In this document: positions 7,546 to 15,729 of the stretch, piece after piece
Layout of the letters: each line of letters opens with the position of its first letter
How positions within the stretch are numbered: position 1 is the stretch's first letter
Origin: Candidatus Gastranaerophilales bacterium
Lineage (GTDB): Bacteria; Cyanobacteriota; Vampirovibrionia; Gastranaerophilales; Gastranaerophilaceae
Length of the DNA: 40,025 nt
Direction of reading: 5' to 3'
Assembly: GCA_944322865.1 (NCBI GenBank)
Contig: CALUQJ010000008.1
Location: 1 to 40,025 of the forward strand
Program-made: the position numbers and the translations under genes
Notes under the pieces: generated by a model
What the model saw: only the letters and a program-made list of their open reading frames with translations
Database searches by the model: none
Told to the model about the DNA's origin: nothing

Positions 7546-8967
7546 TTACTTAATCTTTTTCACTTTATTTGATACTGCAATACTGCTTACCGGGATATCA
7601 AGCGGATTAGTCGCAAGTATGTCGTTTGTATCAAGATTTATTATTGAGTATATTGAGGATTTTGAATCAGTTACGATAGCAAGATTTGAATCTCCGATGC
7701 GGTATATTCTTGTTGAAAAACCGTTGGTTTTTAAATCTATCTGATCAACAATTTTGTCGGTTGTAATATCTACAATTTGAATAGCGTTATTTCCTGCACT
7801 CAGAACAAAAACTTTGTTTTTATAACTCAGCATATCAACCGGTTTTGCACATACTTCAAGTTCTGTAATAAGATTAACTGTATCATAATCAATTATTGCA
7901 AGGTGATTTTTTGTACGGCTTGTAATATAAACTTTGTTGCCGGCGTAAACGATTCTTGAAACATTCGGGAAACGCCCGATATCTTTAAGTAAATACTTGT
8001 TATCAAGTTCTATAGCCCATATTTCCCGCGTGTTTTTGTCGTTATATAAAAGTTTTGTGCCGTCCTCACTCAAGAACATTTTTTCGCACATGCCGTTAAT
8101 TTTAATTTGTTTAGATAACGTCATATTCTCAAGGTTTACAACAAAAATACTTGCCGCTTCGCCGCTTGATACATAAGCTACTTTGCGCGGATTATCTATC
8201 AGTATTTCATCAGGCTGGTATTGGAAAACAATCTGTCTTATGACTGCATCATCGGCAAGTGAGATTACATCAAGCGTTTTTTTATCGTATGAAGTTACAA
8301 GAAGAAATTCATTGTTGTATGTCGCAATAGAAATAGGTGTGTTTTCCTGTTCCAGAGCAAAATCAGGTGTTTTATTACCCTGCGTCAGAACCTGAATATT
8401 CTTTGAATAAGGTGATGAAATATAGAAAACTTTGTCTTTTAATTCAGGTATTACAACTCCGGAAACAGATTCTACGGTATTTTTCGGTTTCATAACCTCA
8501 ACTTTTAAATCCGGAGTTGTCCCGATTACAAGGTTCCCAATAATGCCTTTTAGATTTTCCGGTATAACAAGTCCTTTCGGTACAAGCAAATCCTGAGGCA
8601 AAATCCCTGAACGCAGCTCATAAGGCGGAGTCGGGATATTCAATACAGTATTTTGTCCTTCTTTATTTTTTATCATTTTGAGGATGACAAAATTATTGTT
8701 GAAAACAACAGCATCAGGTTTGTCTGCTAATTTTTTGTTTTCAGGAATTGTGTATTTTATGCTTAATTCTGTATCATCGTAGAAGTTTGAAGGGAAAAGC
8801 GGAAGATAAACCGTGCTGTCCGGCAGCATTATGAGCCCGTCAAATCTGTATGTTGTTTTTGGAAAAGTTGTATCTACAAAACTCTTGACATTGTCAGGAA
8901 TTTTTGCCGCAAAAACATTTGAAGTGCAGCTTAACATCAACAACAGCACGATTAGTAATTTACGCAT
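7546..8967 (-). CDS. exported YVTN-type beta-propeller protein
   Basis: 473 residues. A signal peptide is clear (MRKLLIVLLLMLSCTSNVFA, then AKIP), so it is exported. From about residue 170 to the end the sequence is a chain of repeats of the YVTN/NHL propeller kind: KVFYISSPYSKNIQVL, KVAYVSSGEAASIFVVNLE, KVYITSRTKNHLAIIDYD, KVFVLSAGNNAIQIVDI. The N-terminal 170 residues form a separate beta-rich part. These folds usually serve as binding platforms in the envelope; the ligand is unknown. Its start overlaps the end of dnaJ by 8 bp, indicating translational coupling. Confidence 0.8.
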   Translation of the reverse strand: MRKLLIVLLLMLSCTSNVFAAKIPDNVKSFVDTTFPKTTYRFDGLIMLPDSTVYLPLFPSNFYDDTELSIKYTIPENKKLADKPDAVVFNNNFVILKMIKNKEGQNTVLNIPTPPYELRSGILPQDLLVPKGLVIPENLKGIIGNLVIGTTPDLKVEVMKPKNTVESVSGVVIPELKDKVFYISSPYSKNIQVLTQGNKTPDFALEQENTPISIATYNNEFLLVTSYDKKTLDVISLADDAVIRQIVFQYQPDEILIDNPRKVAYVSSGEAASIFVVNLENMTLSKQIKINGMCEKMFLSEDGTKLLYNDKNTREIWAIELDNKYLLKDIGRFPNVSRIVYAGNKVYITSRTKNHLAIIDYDTVNLITELEVCAKPVDMLSYKNKVFVLSAGNNAIQIVDITTDKIVDQIDLKTNGFSTRIYRIGDSNLAIVTDSKSSIYSIINLDTNDILATNPLDIPVSSIAVSNKVKKIK

Positions 8968-10093
8968 TGTTAAATACTCCCTTTACTTTATCTATCAATG
9001 TGTCCGGAGATTTTTTGCCGGAATTAAGTTCGTATAATTTTTTATACAAAGCTCGTTCTTCGTCCGTAAGTCGTGTCGGTATTTTGACCGATACAACTAT
9101 AATATGATCGCCTCTTTGTGACGGTCTGGATAAAATCGGAATACCTGCTGATTTAATTTTTATGGTATTACCGTTTTGAATGCCGGCATGGATCTGTACT
9201 TTTTGTTCTCCATCAAGAGTTTTTACAACAACTTCATCGCCAAGAACTGCCTGCGCCGGAGAGATTTCAAGTTTTGTGTAAACATCAGCTCCGTCACGCT
9301 GGAAGTATTCTGACGGTTTGACATGAATTACAACAAACAAGTCACCGTTCGGACCGCCATTTGAGCCGGCATCGCCTTCGCGGGAAACTCTTACTTTAGA
9401 AAGATTGTCAACACCTGCCGGAATTTTTATGGTGATTTTCTTTTCTTTTTCTACTTTACCGTAACCTTTGCAGTTTTTGCACGGGTTGCTTATTTTTTGA
9501 CCTGTACCATGACAATCAGGACAAACACTTATCTGTGAAAAAGATCCAAGCGGTGTTCTCATAACCTGCTGCACCTGACCCGTACCATGACATGTCGGGC
9601 AGACTATAGGGTTGGAACCTTTTTCCGCTCCTGTTCCGTTGCATTCAGGACAGGTTTCAAGGTGGTCAAATTTAATTTCTTTCTGAGTGCCGAATACAGC
9701 CTCTTCAAATTCCAACTGAATATCCAGTCTTAAATCTTCGCCACGCACAGGAGCATTCGGATCCTGATAACCGCCGCCAAATCCAAAACCGCCCAATCCG
9801 CCAAAAAACGAATTGAATATATCATTCAAATCGCCAAATCCTCCTGCAAACGGACCGCCTGTATCAAATCCTGCGTTTTTCAAACCGTCCTCGCCGTAAC
9901 GGTCGTATGTCGCGCGTTTATTATCATCCATTAACGTTTCATACGCCTTGCCAAGTTCTTTAAATCTTTCCTCTGCATCCGGTGCTTTATTCACATCGGG
10001 GTGTAATGTACGGGCTTTTTTGCTAAAAGCCGATTTCGTCTCTTACTTAGCAGCCGTTCTTGATACTTCCAATATTTCATAGTAATCTGTCAT
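8960..10093 (-). pseudogene. dnaJ: chaperone DnaJ interrupted by in-frame TAA at codon 17
   Basis: Read from an ATG at 10093 (with AAAGGA upstream), the frame gives a normal DnaJ N-terminus (MTDYYEILEVSRTAAK). Codon 17 is TAA (10043-10045), then the same frame resumes with ETKSAFSKKARTLHPDV and a complete type I DnaJ. That includes the G/F-rich region, four CxxCxGxG zinc motifs (CPECNGTG, CPTCHGTG, CPDCHGTG, CKNCKGYG) and the C-terminal substrate domains. Total length would be 377 codons. Without the stop everything looks functional, including HPD. Restart at the GTG at 9994 would lose helices I-II and the HPD motif and so could not stimulate DnaK. GAA to TAA by one base change is the simplest explanation; sequencing or assembly error is possible. 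Confidence 0.9.
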
Positions 10094-10122
10094 ATTTCCT
10101 TTTTCTCTGTTTGTCTGTATTG

Positions 10123-10701
10123 TTAACTAGCCTCTGTTGCAACATTTACAAGTGCAGGACGCAGTACTTTGTCGCCCATTTTGTAGCCTTTTTGCAGTTC
10201 GTTAATGATTGTGTGTTCAGGATAATCATTTGTAGGTGTCTGCATTACTGCATCATGAAAATTCGGGTCAAAAGTTTGACCTTCGGTTTCAATGATTTCA
10301 AGCCCAAGTTTTGCAAGTGTTTCCATTGTTTGTTTATGCACTAGATCAAAACTGTCTTTTACCTGCTGACAATCCTCAACTTTTTCCAGGGCTTTTTTGC
10401 CGCGTTCAAAATTGTCCAATACTTCTATAAGCTTTTTGAGTGCGTTTTCTGTTCCGTATTTTAACAGGTGCTCTCTTTCCTGTTCCTGACGTTTTCTGTA
10501 ATTGTCAAAATCCGCCGCAAGCCTTATATATTGCTGATTAAGCGCATCATATTTTTCTTGCAGCTCATTTGAACTTTTATTATCTGACTCATCCTCTTGA
10601 ACAGGTTGGTCATCAGTTTTTTGTTCCTGTTCTTCTTTGATTTTATCAAAATCTTCAGAGGATGTGTTTTTAAACGGGTTATTACTGTGATGTTTACTCA
10701 T
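10123..10701 (-). CDS. grpE: nucleotide exchange factor GrpE
   Basis: 192 residues, normal length. GrpE releases ADP from DnaK. It has an acidic disordered N-terminus (about residues 15-45), a long coiled-coil helix (about 46-110, with LAADFDNYRKRQEQERE, the family signature), and the C-terminal beta domain ending with the hallmark GYKMGDKVLRPALVNVA. dnaJ follows after 29 bp. No dnaK or hrcA lies in the window. A sigma-A-type promoter lies upstream, and I see no CIRCE element. Confidence 0.97.
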   Translation of the reverse strand: MSKHHSNNPFKNTSSEDFDKIKEEQEQKTDDQPVQEDESDNKSSNELQEKYDALNQQYIRLAADFDNYRKRQEQEREHLLKYGTENALKKLIEVLDNFERGKKALEKVEDCQQVKDSFDLVHKQTMETLAKLGLEIIETEGQTFDPNFHDAVMQTPTNDYPEHTIINELQKGYKMGDKVLRPALVNVATEAS

Positions 10702-10734
10702 ATCTCTACCTCACACTATACTATTAGTAATTAT

Positions 10735-10762
10735 ATTATAAGTTATCAAAAAAATTTAACAA
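10735..10762 (-). promoter_or_regulatory. promoter of the grpE-dnaJ series
   Basis: On the minus strand TTGTTA (10762-10757) and TATAAT (10740-10735) are separated by 16 bp, about 35 bp ahead of the grpE start codon. No CIRCE inverted repeat is present, so heat control, if any, works differently. Confidence 0.65.
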
Positions 10763-10880
10763 GAAAATTTATTATTTTTTAATAATTCAATTTTGGCTGT
10801 AAGCTTGTTTGCATATATATTTCACGGGATTTTTAAAAAATCTTATTGTAAAGAAATAACACAAATTTTAACTAAAATAG

Positions 10881-10931
10881 TTGACAAGGAAACAAAAATG
10901 AGTTATAATAAAATTGTTAACCGGTAAACAA
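10881..10931 (+). promoter_or_regulatory. consensus promoter and palindromic operator of the marR-CDF operon
   Basis: TTGACA (10881-10886), 17 bp, TATAAT (10904-10909): a full-consensus promoter. Immediately downstream lies TTGTTAACCGGTAAACAA (10914-10931), a near-perfect palindrome (eight of nine pairs match) covering the transcription start. It is the obvious binding site for the MarR-type repressor encoded next. Confidence 0.8.
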
Positions 10932-10942
10932 AAAGGTGAGCC

Positions 10943-11410
10943 ATGAACAATAAAATATACGATTTAATAGTTGAGTTATGCGAAAACGAACTTGCAATAG
11001 AGAAAGTTTACAAGCTTAAAACAGAAGGTATACTGGATGATTTTACGATAAGTGAAATGCACTGTCTGGATTTTATCGGAAGAATTGAAAATCCTAATGT
11101 AACAAAACTTGCCAGAAAAATGGATATTACAAAAGGCGGGGTAAGTAAAATGATTAAAAAACTTATCAAAAAAGATGCTGTCGAAACATATTCTTCTGAA
11201 AACAACAAAAAGGAAATATATTACAAACTCACTCCTACTGGCAAAGCAGTATTTTTAGCGCATGAAAAAATACATAATGACTGGTGTTTGAGGGAAAAAA
11301 CATTTTTTAATAATTTTAGCGACGAGGAATTGCATTCTACTGTGTATATTCTCGAAAAATATAATAATCACTTAAAATTGCGTCTTAAAGAGATTAATAA
11401 GGAGATATAG
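10943..11410 (+). CDS. MarR-family transcriptional regulator
   Basis: 155 residues. Winged-helix MarR domain: a first dimerisation helix, then NVTKLARKMDITKGGVSKMIKKLIKK as the DNA-reading helix-turn-helix (about residues 51-76). The wing (VETYSSENNKKEIYYKLTPTGK) and C-terminal dimer helices follow. A GGTGAG site precedes the ATG. It is co-transcribed with a CDF metal exporter whose ATG begins one base after the regulator's stop, so it is probably a metal-sensing local repressor acting on the palindrome at 10914-10931. Which metal it senses cannot be read from the sequence. Several Cys, His, Glu and Asp residues near the N-terminus (ELCENE, EMHCLD) could bind one, as in zinc-responsive MarR proteins. 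Confidence 0.88.
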   Translation: MNNKIYDLIVELCENELAIEKVYKLKTEGILDDFTISEMHCLDFIGRIENPNVTKLARKMDITKGGVSKMIKKLIKKDAVETYSSENNKKEIYYKLTPTGKAVFLAHEKIHNDWCLREKTFFNNFSDEELHSTVYILEKYNNHLKLRLKEINKEI

Positions 11411-11411
11411 T

Positions 11412-12086
11412 ATGTGCGAACATCATCATGAGATTTCAAATGAAAATGAAAAACGTACATTAATCGTAATTATATTTACGATAGTTGCAATGATTGCGGA
11501 AATTGCGTACGGTTATTTCACAAATTCTATGGCACTGCTTGCTGACGGGTATCATATGGGAACGCATGCGCTTGCGCTCGGGTTAACTTATGCGGCGTAT
11601 GTTCTGACCAGAAAGTTGGCAGATTCTGAATTATTTATTAACGGTACAGAGAAAATCGGGACATTAACTGCCTACACAAGTTCTTTGTTTTTAGGTTTGA
11701 CCGGTATCTGGATTATAGTTGAAGCATTTCAGCGCTTTATAAACCCGCTTGATATTAAGTTTAATGAAGCAATACTGGTTGCTATAATCGGGCTTGTTGT
11801 AAATACAGTATGTATATTTATTATGGAAAATAAACATGGCACGCATCATCATGAAGAAAAGATTGATGCGCACTCTGAAGATTACAACTATAAAGCTGCA
11901 TATTATCATATTCTTGCAGACGCATTAACCTCAATACTTGCGATAGGCGCGCTTGTTATCGGAAAATATTTCCAGGTTGTATATCTGGATGCTTTAATCG
12001 GTATACTTGGCGGTTTATTGATTTTGAGGTGGGCTGTCGGGCTTTTGAAAAACACCGTAAAAATCCTTGTGGACATGAAGATATAA
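11412..12086 (+). CDS. cation diffusion facilitator (DmeF-like Co/Ni/Zn exporter), lacking C-terminal domain
   Basis: 224 residues with six predicted membrane helices. A His-rich N-terminus (CEHHHE) and a His/Glu/Asp-rich loop between helices IV and V (HGTHHHEEKIDAHSED) are typical. The transport site is seen as ALLADGYHM in helix II and YYHILADALTS (HxxxD) in helix V. Overall it matches DmeF-type cobalt/nickel exporters best. The usual cytoplasmic ferredoxin-like C-terminal domain is absent: the protein stops at ILVDMKI right after helix VI. The next in-frame codons do not encode one, so this looks like a natural short form rather than a recent truncation. Its ribosome-binding site (AAGGAG) lies inside marR. 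Confidence 0.9.
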   Translation: MCEHHHEISNENEKRTLIVIIFTIVAMIAEIAYGYFTNSMALLADGYHMGTHALALGLTYAAYVLTRKLADSELFINGTEKIGTLTAYTSSLFLGLTGIWIIVEAFQRFINPLDIKFNEAILVAIIGLVVNTVCIFIMENKHGTHHHEEKIDAHSEDYNYKAAYYHILADALTSILAIGALVIGKYFQVVYLDALIGILGGLLILRWAVGLLKNTVKILVDMKI

Positions 12087-12155
12087 AATTTTCCGCTCTA
12101 AAATACACTCTAAGAGAATAGTTAAAATTGATACTCCGGTAAATAATTTTTTGTT

Positions 12156-12707
12156 ATGAAAAATCATTTAGCCAAAGTATCAATTTTACTGTTAATGTTA
12201 GTATTTTGCAGCGGTGTGGAGGGAAACAAAGTCGCTATGATGTCTGTTAATAAACCGGAATCGGAGCGTATGGAATCACTTTTCAGGGCTGTAATACCTT
12301 TGGATGATGAGTATATTATATACACAAAAGTTCCGCGCGGCTTGATTGTTAGTGTAAATGAACAGTTATTCTTTGACCGTGGAGCGATAAAAATAAGACA
12401 GAGTTCTCTGCCGGTATTGGATTCGATAATATCTGTTTTTAAAACATTAGATACATATTGCATAATCGAGGGGCATAGTGATAAAGACGGTGTTGATGAT
12501 AGTGCATATCAGGCAAATTGGGAGTTGACAATAGCAAGATCCTCAAACATTGTTCAGTATTTTATCCGATGCGGCGGGGTTGATCCTGATAAAGTTTTCG
12601 GCGTTGGTTTTGGAGAATTTATGCCTTTTCGTGATAATGTTTCTCAAACAGGCAATATGGACAACAGGATTGATTTTGTGTTCATTGATTACGAAGCAAG
12701 ACGATAA
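12156..12707 (+). CDS. exported OmpA/MotB-domain peptidoglycan-binding protein
   Basis: 183 residues. N-terminal signal peptide (hydrophobic stretch about residues 8-20; a Cys at 18 could alternatively be a lipobox remnant). Residues about 65-180 form an OmpA C-terminal-like domain. QLFFDRGAIKIRQSS is the opening strand, EGHSDKDG the conserved G-H-D-x-x-G turn, NWELTIARSSNIVQYF corresponds to N-x-x-L-S-x-x-R-A, and DNRIDFVFI to the final N-R-R strand. Such domains hold the meso-diaminopimelate of peptidoglycan. The ATG has no visible Shine-Dalgarno. The gene stands alone after the CDF gene. Confidence 0.8.
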   Translation: MKNHLAKVSILLLMLVFCSGVEGNKVAMMSVNKPESERMESLFRAVIPLDDEYIIYTKVPRGLIVSVNEQLFFDRGAIKIRQSSLPVLDSIISVFKTLDTYCIIEGHSDKDGVDDSAYQANWELTIARSSNIVQYFIRCGGVDPDKVFGVGFGEFMPFRDNVSQTGNMDNRIDFVFIDYEARR

Positions 12708-12751
12708 GAATACTGTAGAGACGCTCTGCTTACTTTTTAGTTTGTTTGTAT

Positions 12752-12757
12752 TATAAT
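12752..12757 (+). promoter_or_regulatory. -10 box directly before mgtE (leaderless type)
   Basis: TATAAT ends 6 nt before the mgtE ATG at 12764, which places the expected transcription start on or beside the start codon. No Shine-Dalgarno is present. The -35 box is weak (TTACTT near 12730). Confidence 0.5.
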
Positions 12758-12763
12758 AATGGT

Positions 12764-14134
12764 ATGATTAATATTCCTAATATTGTTGAACGTTTACGAG
12801 AAATAATGGATGACGAGACTCTTACACAGTTAAAGGAAGAACTCGCCAGCTATCACGTTGCGGATTTAGCGGATATATTTCAGGAATTGAAACCGGATGA
12901 ACGATTAAAGTGTTTCAAACTTTTGGACATTGAAGAAGCCGCTGATTTAATGGAATACCTTAATCCGCAAATGCAGGTAGAACTTCTCGGCGATATTGAT
13001 CAGGAAATGGCGTCTAAAATTATCACAAAACTTCCGCACGATGCTGCGGCTGATGTTTTGGGCGACATGGAAGAAGATGAAAGTGAAACTTATTTAGACA
13101 AATTACCGCAAAAATTTTCGGATGAAGTCAGAGAACTTTTAACATATAACGAGGATACGGCAGGCGGGATTATGAACCCTACTGTATTAACCGTAAATTC
13201 TGATATGACGGTTCAGGATGTGCTTAATCATATACGTATAAAAGCTGAAAAAGATAACATGGAACTTTATTATGTTTATGTTGTTGATAAACAAAATCAT
13301 CTTTTGGGTGTTGTATCTTTGCGTAAGCTTTTGACCTCTCCGATTACCAAAACAGTTGAAGAAATTATGATTAGTGATATAGTTAAACTTCACGTTGATG
13401 ATTACAGTGATTATATCACTGACGAATTTATGAAATATCAATACAGTGCACTGCCGGTTGTTGATCTTTATAACAGATTAAAAGGAATGATTACCTGGGA
13501 TGACGTACATGATTTGTTTGAAGAAGAAACAACAGAAGAAATCTATCAATCATCCGGTATTTCAACTGAGGTAGTAGATGAAGACGAAATTCTTTCCGGT
13601 AATATAATACAAGCAATAAGAGCGCGTACTCCTTGGCTTTTTATAACATTACTCGGAGAATTTGTAGCTGTAAATGTTGCAAATCATTTTGACCATACGC
13701 TGCATGCGCTTCCTATTATTGCAATATTTATGCCGCTGCTGGCAGGGTTAGGCGGGAATATCGGGACGCAAAGTATTACACTTATGGTGCGCGGGCTTTC
13801 AACCGGACAGGTAACTTTGAGTTCTGCTTTTCACCATATGATAAGAGAGATGTTTATAGGTATGGCTATCGGCAGTATTTTCGGCTTGCTTGTAACTCTT
13901 GCAACCTGGGGTTGGCAGCACAATATAGAACTCGGTATAATTGTTGGACTCGCAATGGCTGTTAATATGACTATGGCGACAGTTATCGGAACTTTCACTC
14001 CTTTCGCGTTGAAAAGTTTGAATGTAGATCCGGCGGTTGCTTCAGGTCCTGTGATTGCCACAACTATTGATGTTATTGGATTGGCAATTTATTTTACTCT
14101 GGTATCTACCTTCTTAATCTCAAAAGTTTTTTAA
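12764..14134 (+). CDS. mgtE: magnesium transporter MgtE
   Basis: 456 residues from the ATG at 12764; a TTG 18 bp upstream is also in frame but overlaps the -10 box. MgtE is a Mg2+ channel gated by intracellular Mg2+. Domain order: N domain of acidic helical repeats (about residues 1-125, ADLADIFQELKPDERL, KLPHDAAADVLGDME), two CBS domains (about 130-250), a connecting helix, and a five-helix pore domain (about 280-456). The pore signature LPIIAIFMPLLAGLGGNIGTQS is present, as is the late NMTMATVIGTFTPFALK helix. Length and all parts are normal. The start seems to be used from a leaderless transcript. Confidence 0.95.
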   Translation: MINIPNIVERLREIMDDETLTQLKEELASYHVADLADIFQELKPDERLKCFKLLDIEEAADLMEYLNPQMQVELLGDIDQEMASKIITKLPHDAAADVLGDMEEDESETYLDKLPQKFSDEVRELLTYNEDTAGGIMNPTVLTVNSDMTVQDVLNHIRIKAEKDNMELYYVYVVDKQNHLLGVVSLRKLLTSPITKTVEEIMISDIVKLHVDDYSDYITDEFMKYQYSALPVVDLYNRLKGMITWDDVHDLFEEETTEEIYQSSGISTEVVDEDEILSGNIIQAIRARTPWLFITLLGEFVAVNVANHFDHTLHALPIIAIFMPLLAGLGGNIGTQSITLMVRGLSTGQVTLSSAFHHMIREMFIGMAIGSIFGLLVTLATWGWQHNIELGIIVGLAMAVNMTMATVIGTFTPFALKSLNVDPAVASGPVIATTIDVIGLAIYFTLVSTFLISKVF

Positions 14135-14136
14135 AA

Positions 14137-14153
14137 TCATCAAATCATTTGAT
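14137..14153. other. small hairpin after mgtE
   Basis: CATCAAA and TTTGATG form a 7-bp stem with a 3-nt loop just after the mgtE stop. No T-run follows, so termination here would be weak. Confidence 0.3.
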
Positions 14154-14208
14154 GTAAACTAAATATATTAGCAATATAATTTTAATCTAAAAATTCAGGA
14201 TGAAAAAA

Positions 14209-15564
14209 ATGACAATAAAGAATATAAACGAACACGAAGAATACGTAAACCCGCGGGTTGCAACAGCACAGGAAGCAATAGAAAAAGCGCGTAAGGCAAG
14301 AGAAGAACAGCGTTCTTTTATGCGTGCTGTTATTCTAATGTGTATTATCTTTGTAGGAATACTTTTAAGTATTTTTATTCTGGCTGATAACGAGAATTTT
14401 TTAGCAAAACATTTCGGGGACAACTCACCTATAACAACTCTTTTTGTGAAGCTTTCCAAAAGCAGTAAAAACAAGGAACATGCGGATTTTGCGTGGCCTT
14501 TCGGTCCTAAAAGACAGAATATCCTGTTTTTGGGCGTAGATTCAAACAATGATAATGTAGCTGATGTTTGGAAAGGAACCAGAACTGATACCATAATACT
14601 TGTTAATATTGATCCGAAAACCAAATCTGTTAATGCATTATCTATCCCCCGCGACAGTAAAGTTTATCTTCCGCGAAATGCCGGCATAAATAAGATTAAT
14701 GCGGCGCATGCAATAGGCGGTATAGATATGATTAAGGAAACAGTAGAAGATACACTGGGCGTGCATATTGATAAATACATAATGGTGCATGACAGCGCTG
14801 TTAAAGAGATAGTTAATGCTATGGGCGGAATTGATATTTATGTTGAAAAAACTATGCATTACAATGATTATGCAGGGAACTTACATATAAACTTGTCTAA
14901 AGGCGAACATCATCTTTCTGGCGAAGAAGCGGTCGGATATTTGCGTTTTCGGCATGATGCGCTGGGTGATATCGGCAGAACCCAAAGACAGCAGTGGTTT
15001 ATGAGAGGGCTTATAGAAGCATTGAAAAGTCCGGAAACTATCACAAAAATCCCTGATATCGTAAATGTTGCAAGACAATATATTAAAACGGACTTATCTG
15101 TATACGAACTTTCTCAGTATGCGGCTATGGCAAAACATATTGATATGAATAAAATTGAAATAGCAATGCTGCCTGGGGCGCCAAATCAGCGCGGAGCTGT
15201 AAGCTATTGGATTTTGGATCCGGAAAAAACACAGGAAGTTGTCAATCGTGTTATTTATCGTGACAAAACTCCAATAGATGAAGCAACAGTGTATACGGCA
15301 AGTGTTATGCATTCATCTGATAGAGCGGAAGATGCAAGACAACTGGTTAACGCGTTTAAAAGTTTAGGGATAGAGGTTAAATGTACCGGCGAGTCAAACC
15401 GCTCGCATTCCCAGTTTATAGCTCATTCAAGTAAGGTTACGAACGAATATTATAACCGTTTAAGCCAAAAAGTTCCGGGATTTAGCGGAATACAGTTTGT
15501 ATATGATCCAAATAATTACTATTGCGGAGAAACTGATTTTACGATAATATTATCAGGTCAATAA
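14209..15564 (+). CDS. LytR-CpsA-Psr (LCP) family cell-wall ligase
   Basis: 451 residues from the ATG at 14209, which has CAGG 8 nt upstream; an ATG 9 bp earlier abuts the same CAGG and is less likely. One membrane anchor (about residues 38-60) follows a short cytoplasmic Lys/Glu-rich helix. The LCP domain covers about 100-310: ILFLGVDS, then GTRTDTIILVNIDP and LSIPRDSKVYLP with the catalytic Arg/Asp, and a later HDALGDIGRTQRQQ block. A LytR_C domain (about 355-450) ends the protein. LCP enzymes transfer undecaprenyl-phosphate-linked polymers to the cell wall from the outer face of the membrane. A tRNA gene starts one base after its stop. Confidence 0.93.
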   Translation: MTIKNINEHEEYVNPRVATAQEAIEKARKAREEQRSFMRAVILMCIIFVGILLSIFILADNENFLAKHFGDNSPITTLFVKLSKSSKNKEHADFAWPFGPKRQNILFLGVDSNNDNVADVWKGTRTDTIILVNIDPKTKSVNALSIPRDSKVYLPRNAGINKINAAHAIGGIDMIKETVEDTLGVHIDKYIMVHDSAVKEIVNAMGGIDIYVEKTMHYNDYAGNLHINLSKGEHHLSGEEAVGYLRFRHDALGDIGRTQRQQWFMRGLIEALKSPETITKIPDIVNVARQYIKTDLSVYELSQYAAMAKHIDMNKIEIAMLPGAPNQRGAVSYWILDPEKTQEVVNRVIYRDKTPIDEATVYTASVMHSSDRAEDARQLVNAFKSLGIEVKCTGESNRSHSQFIAHSSKVTNEYYNRLSQKVPGFSGIQFVYDPNNYYCGETDFTIILSGQ

Positions 15565-15565
15565 T

Positions 15566-15639
15566 GTGCCTGTAGCTCAGTTGGATAGAGCGTTTCCCTC
15601 CGAAGGAAAAGGTCGTGCGTTCGAATCGCATCAGGCACA
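15566..15639 (+). tRNA. tRNA-Arg (anticodon CCG)
   Basis: A complete cloverleaf can be folded. The 7-bp acceptor is GTGCCTG/CAGGCAC and the D-stem GCTC/GAGC. The anticodon stem TTTCC/GGAAA holds the 7-nt loop CTCCGAA (anticodon CCG), and the T-arm GTGCG/CGCAT holds loop TTCGAAT. The discriminator base is A and CCA is not encoded. It begins one nucleotide after the LCP stop codon, so it must be cut from a joint transcript or have a promoter within the LCP gene. Confidence 0.97.
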
Positions 15640-15658
15640 GTAAATCCCCGCAACATAT

Positions 15659-15692
15659 GCAACGCAAACATCTGCGCGTTGCGTTAGTTTTT
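15659..15692 (+). terminator. intrinsic terminator after tRNA-Arg
   Basis: GCAACGC (15659-15665) pairs perfectly with GCGTTGC (15676-15682), followed by GTTAGTTTTT. It ends the LCP-tRNA transcript. Confidence 0.8.
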
Positions 15693-15729
15693 ATGCAAAA
15701 TTGCATTTTGCTCACTCATTTTATAAATA

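Noticed and set aside
9994-9996. GTG at 9994 as the true start of a shorter DnaJ
   Set aside because: It lies on the Val right after HPD of a recognisable J-domain in the same frame; there is no ribosome-binding site, and an intact start with one lies at 10093.
10702-10942. CIRCE heat-shock operator upstream of grpE
   Set aside because: No TTAGCACTC-N9-GAGTGCTAA-like inverted repeat is present in the gap.
12746-12763. TTG start extending MgtE by six residues
   Set aside because: The TTG lies upstream of and next to the -10 box; the ATG at 12764 fits the family N-terminus and the promoter.
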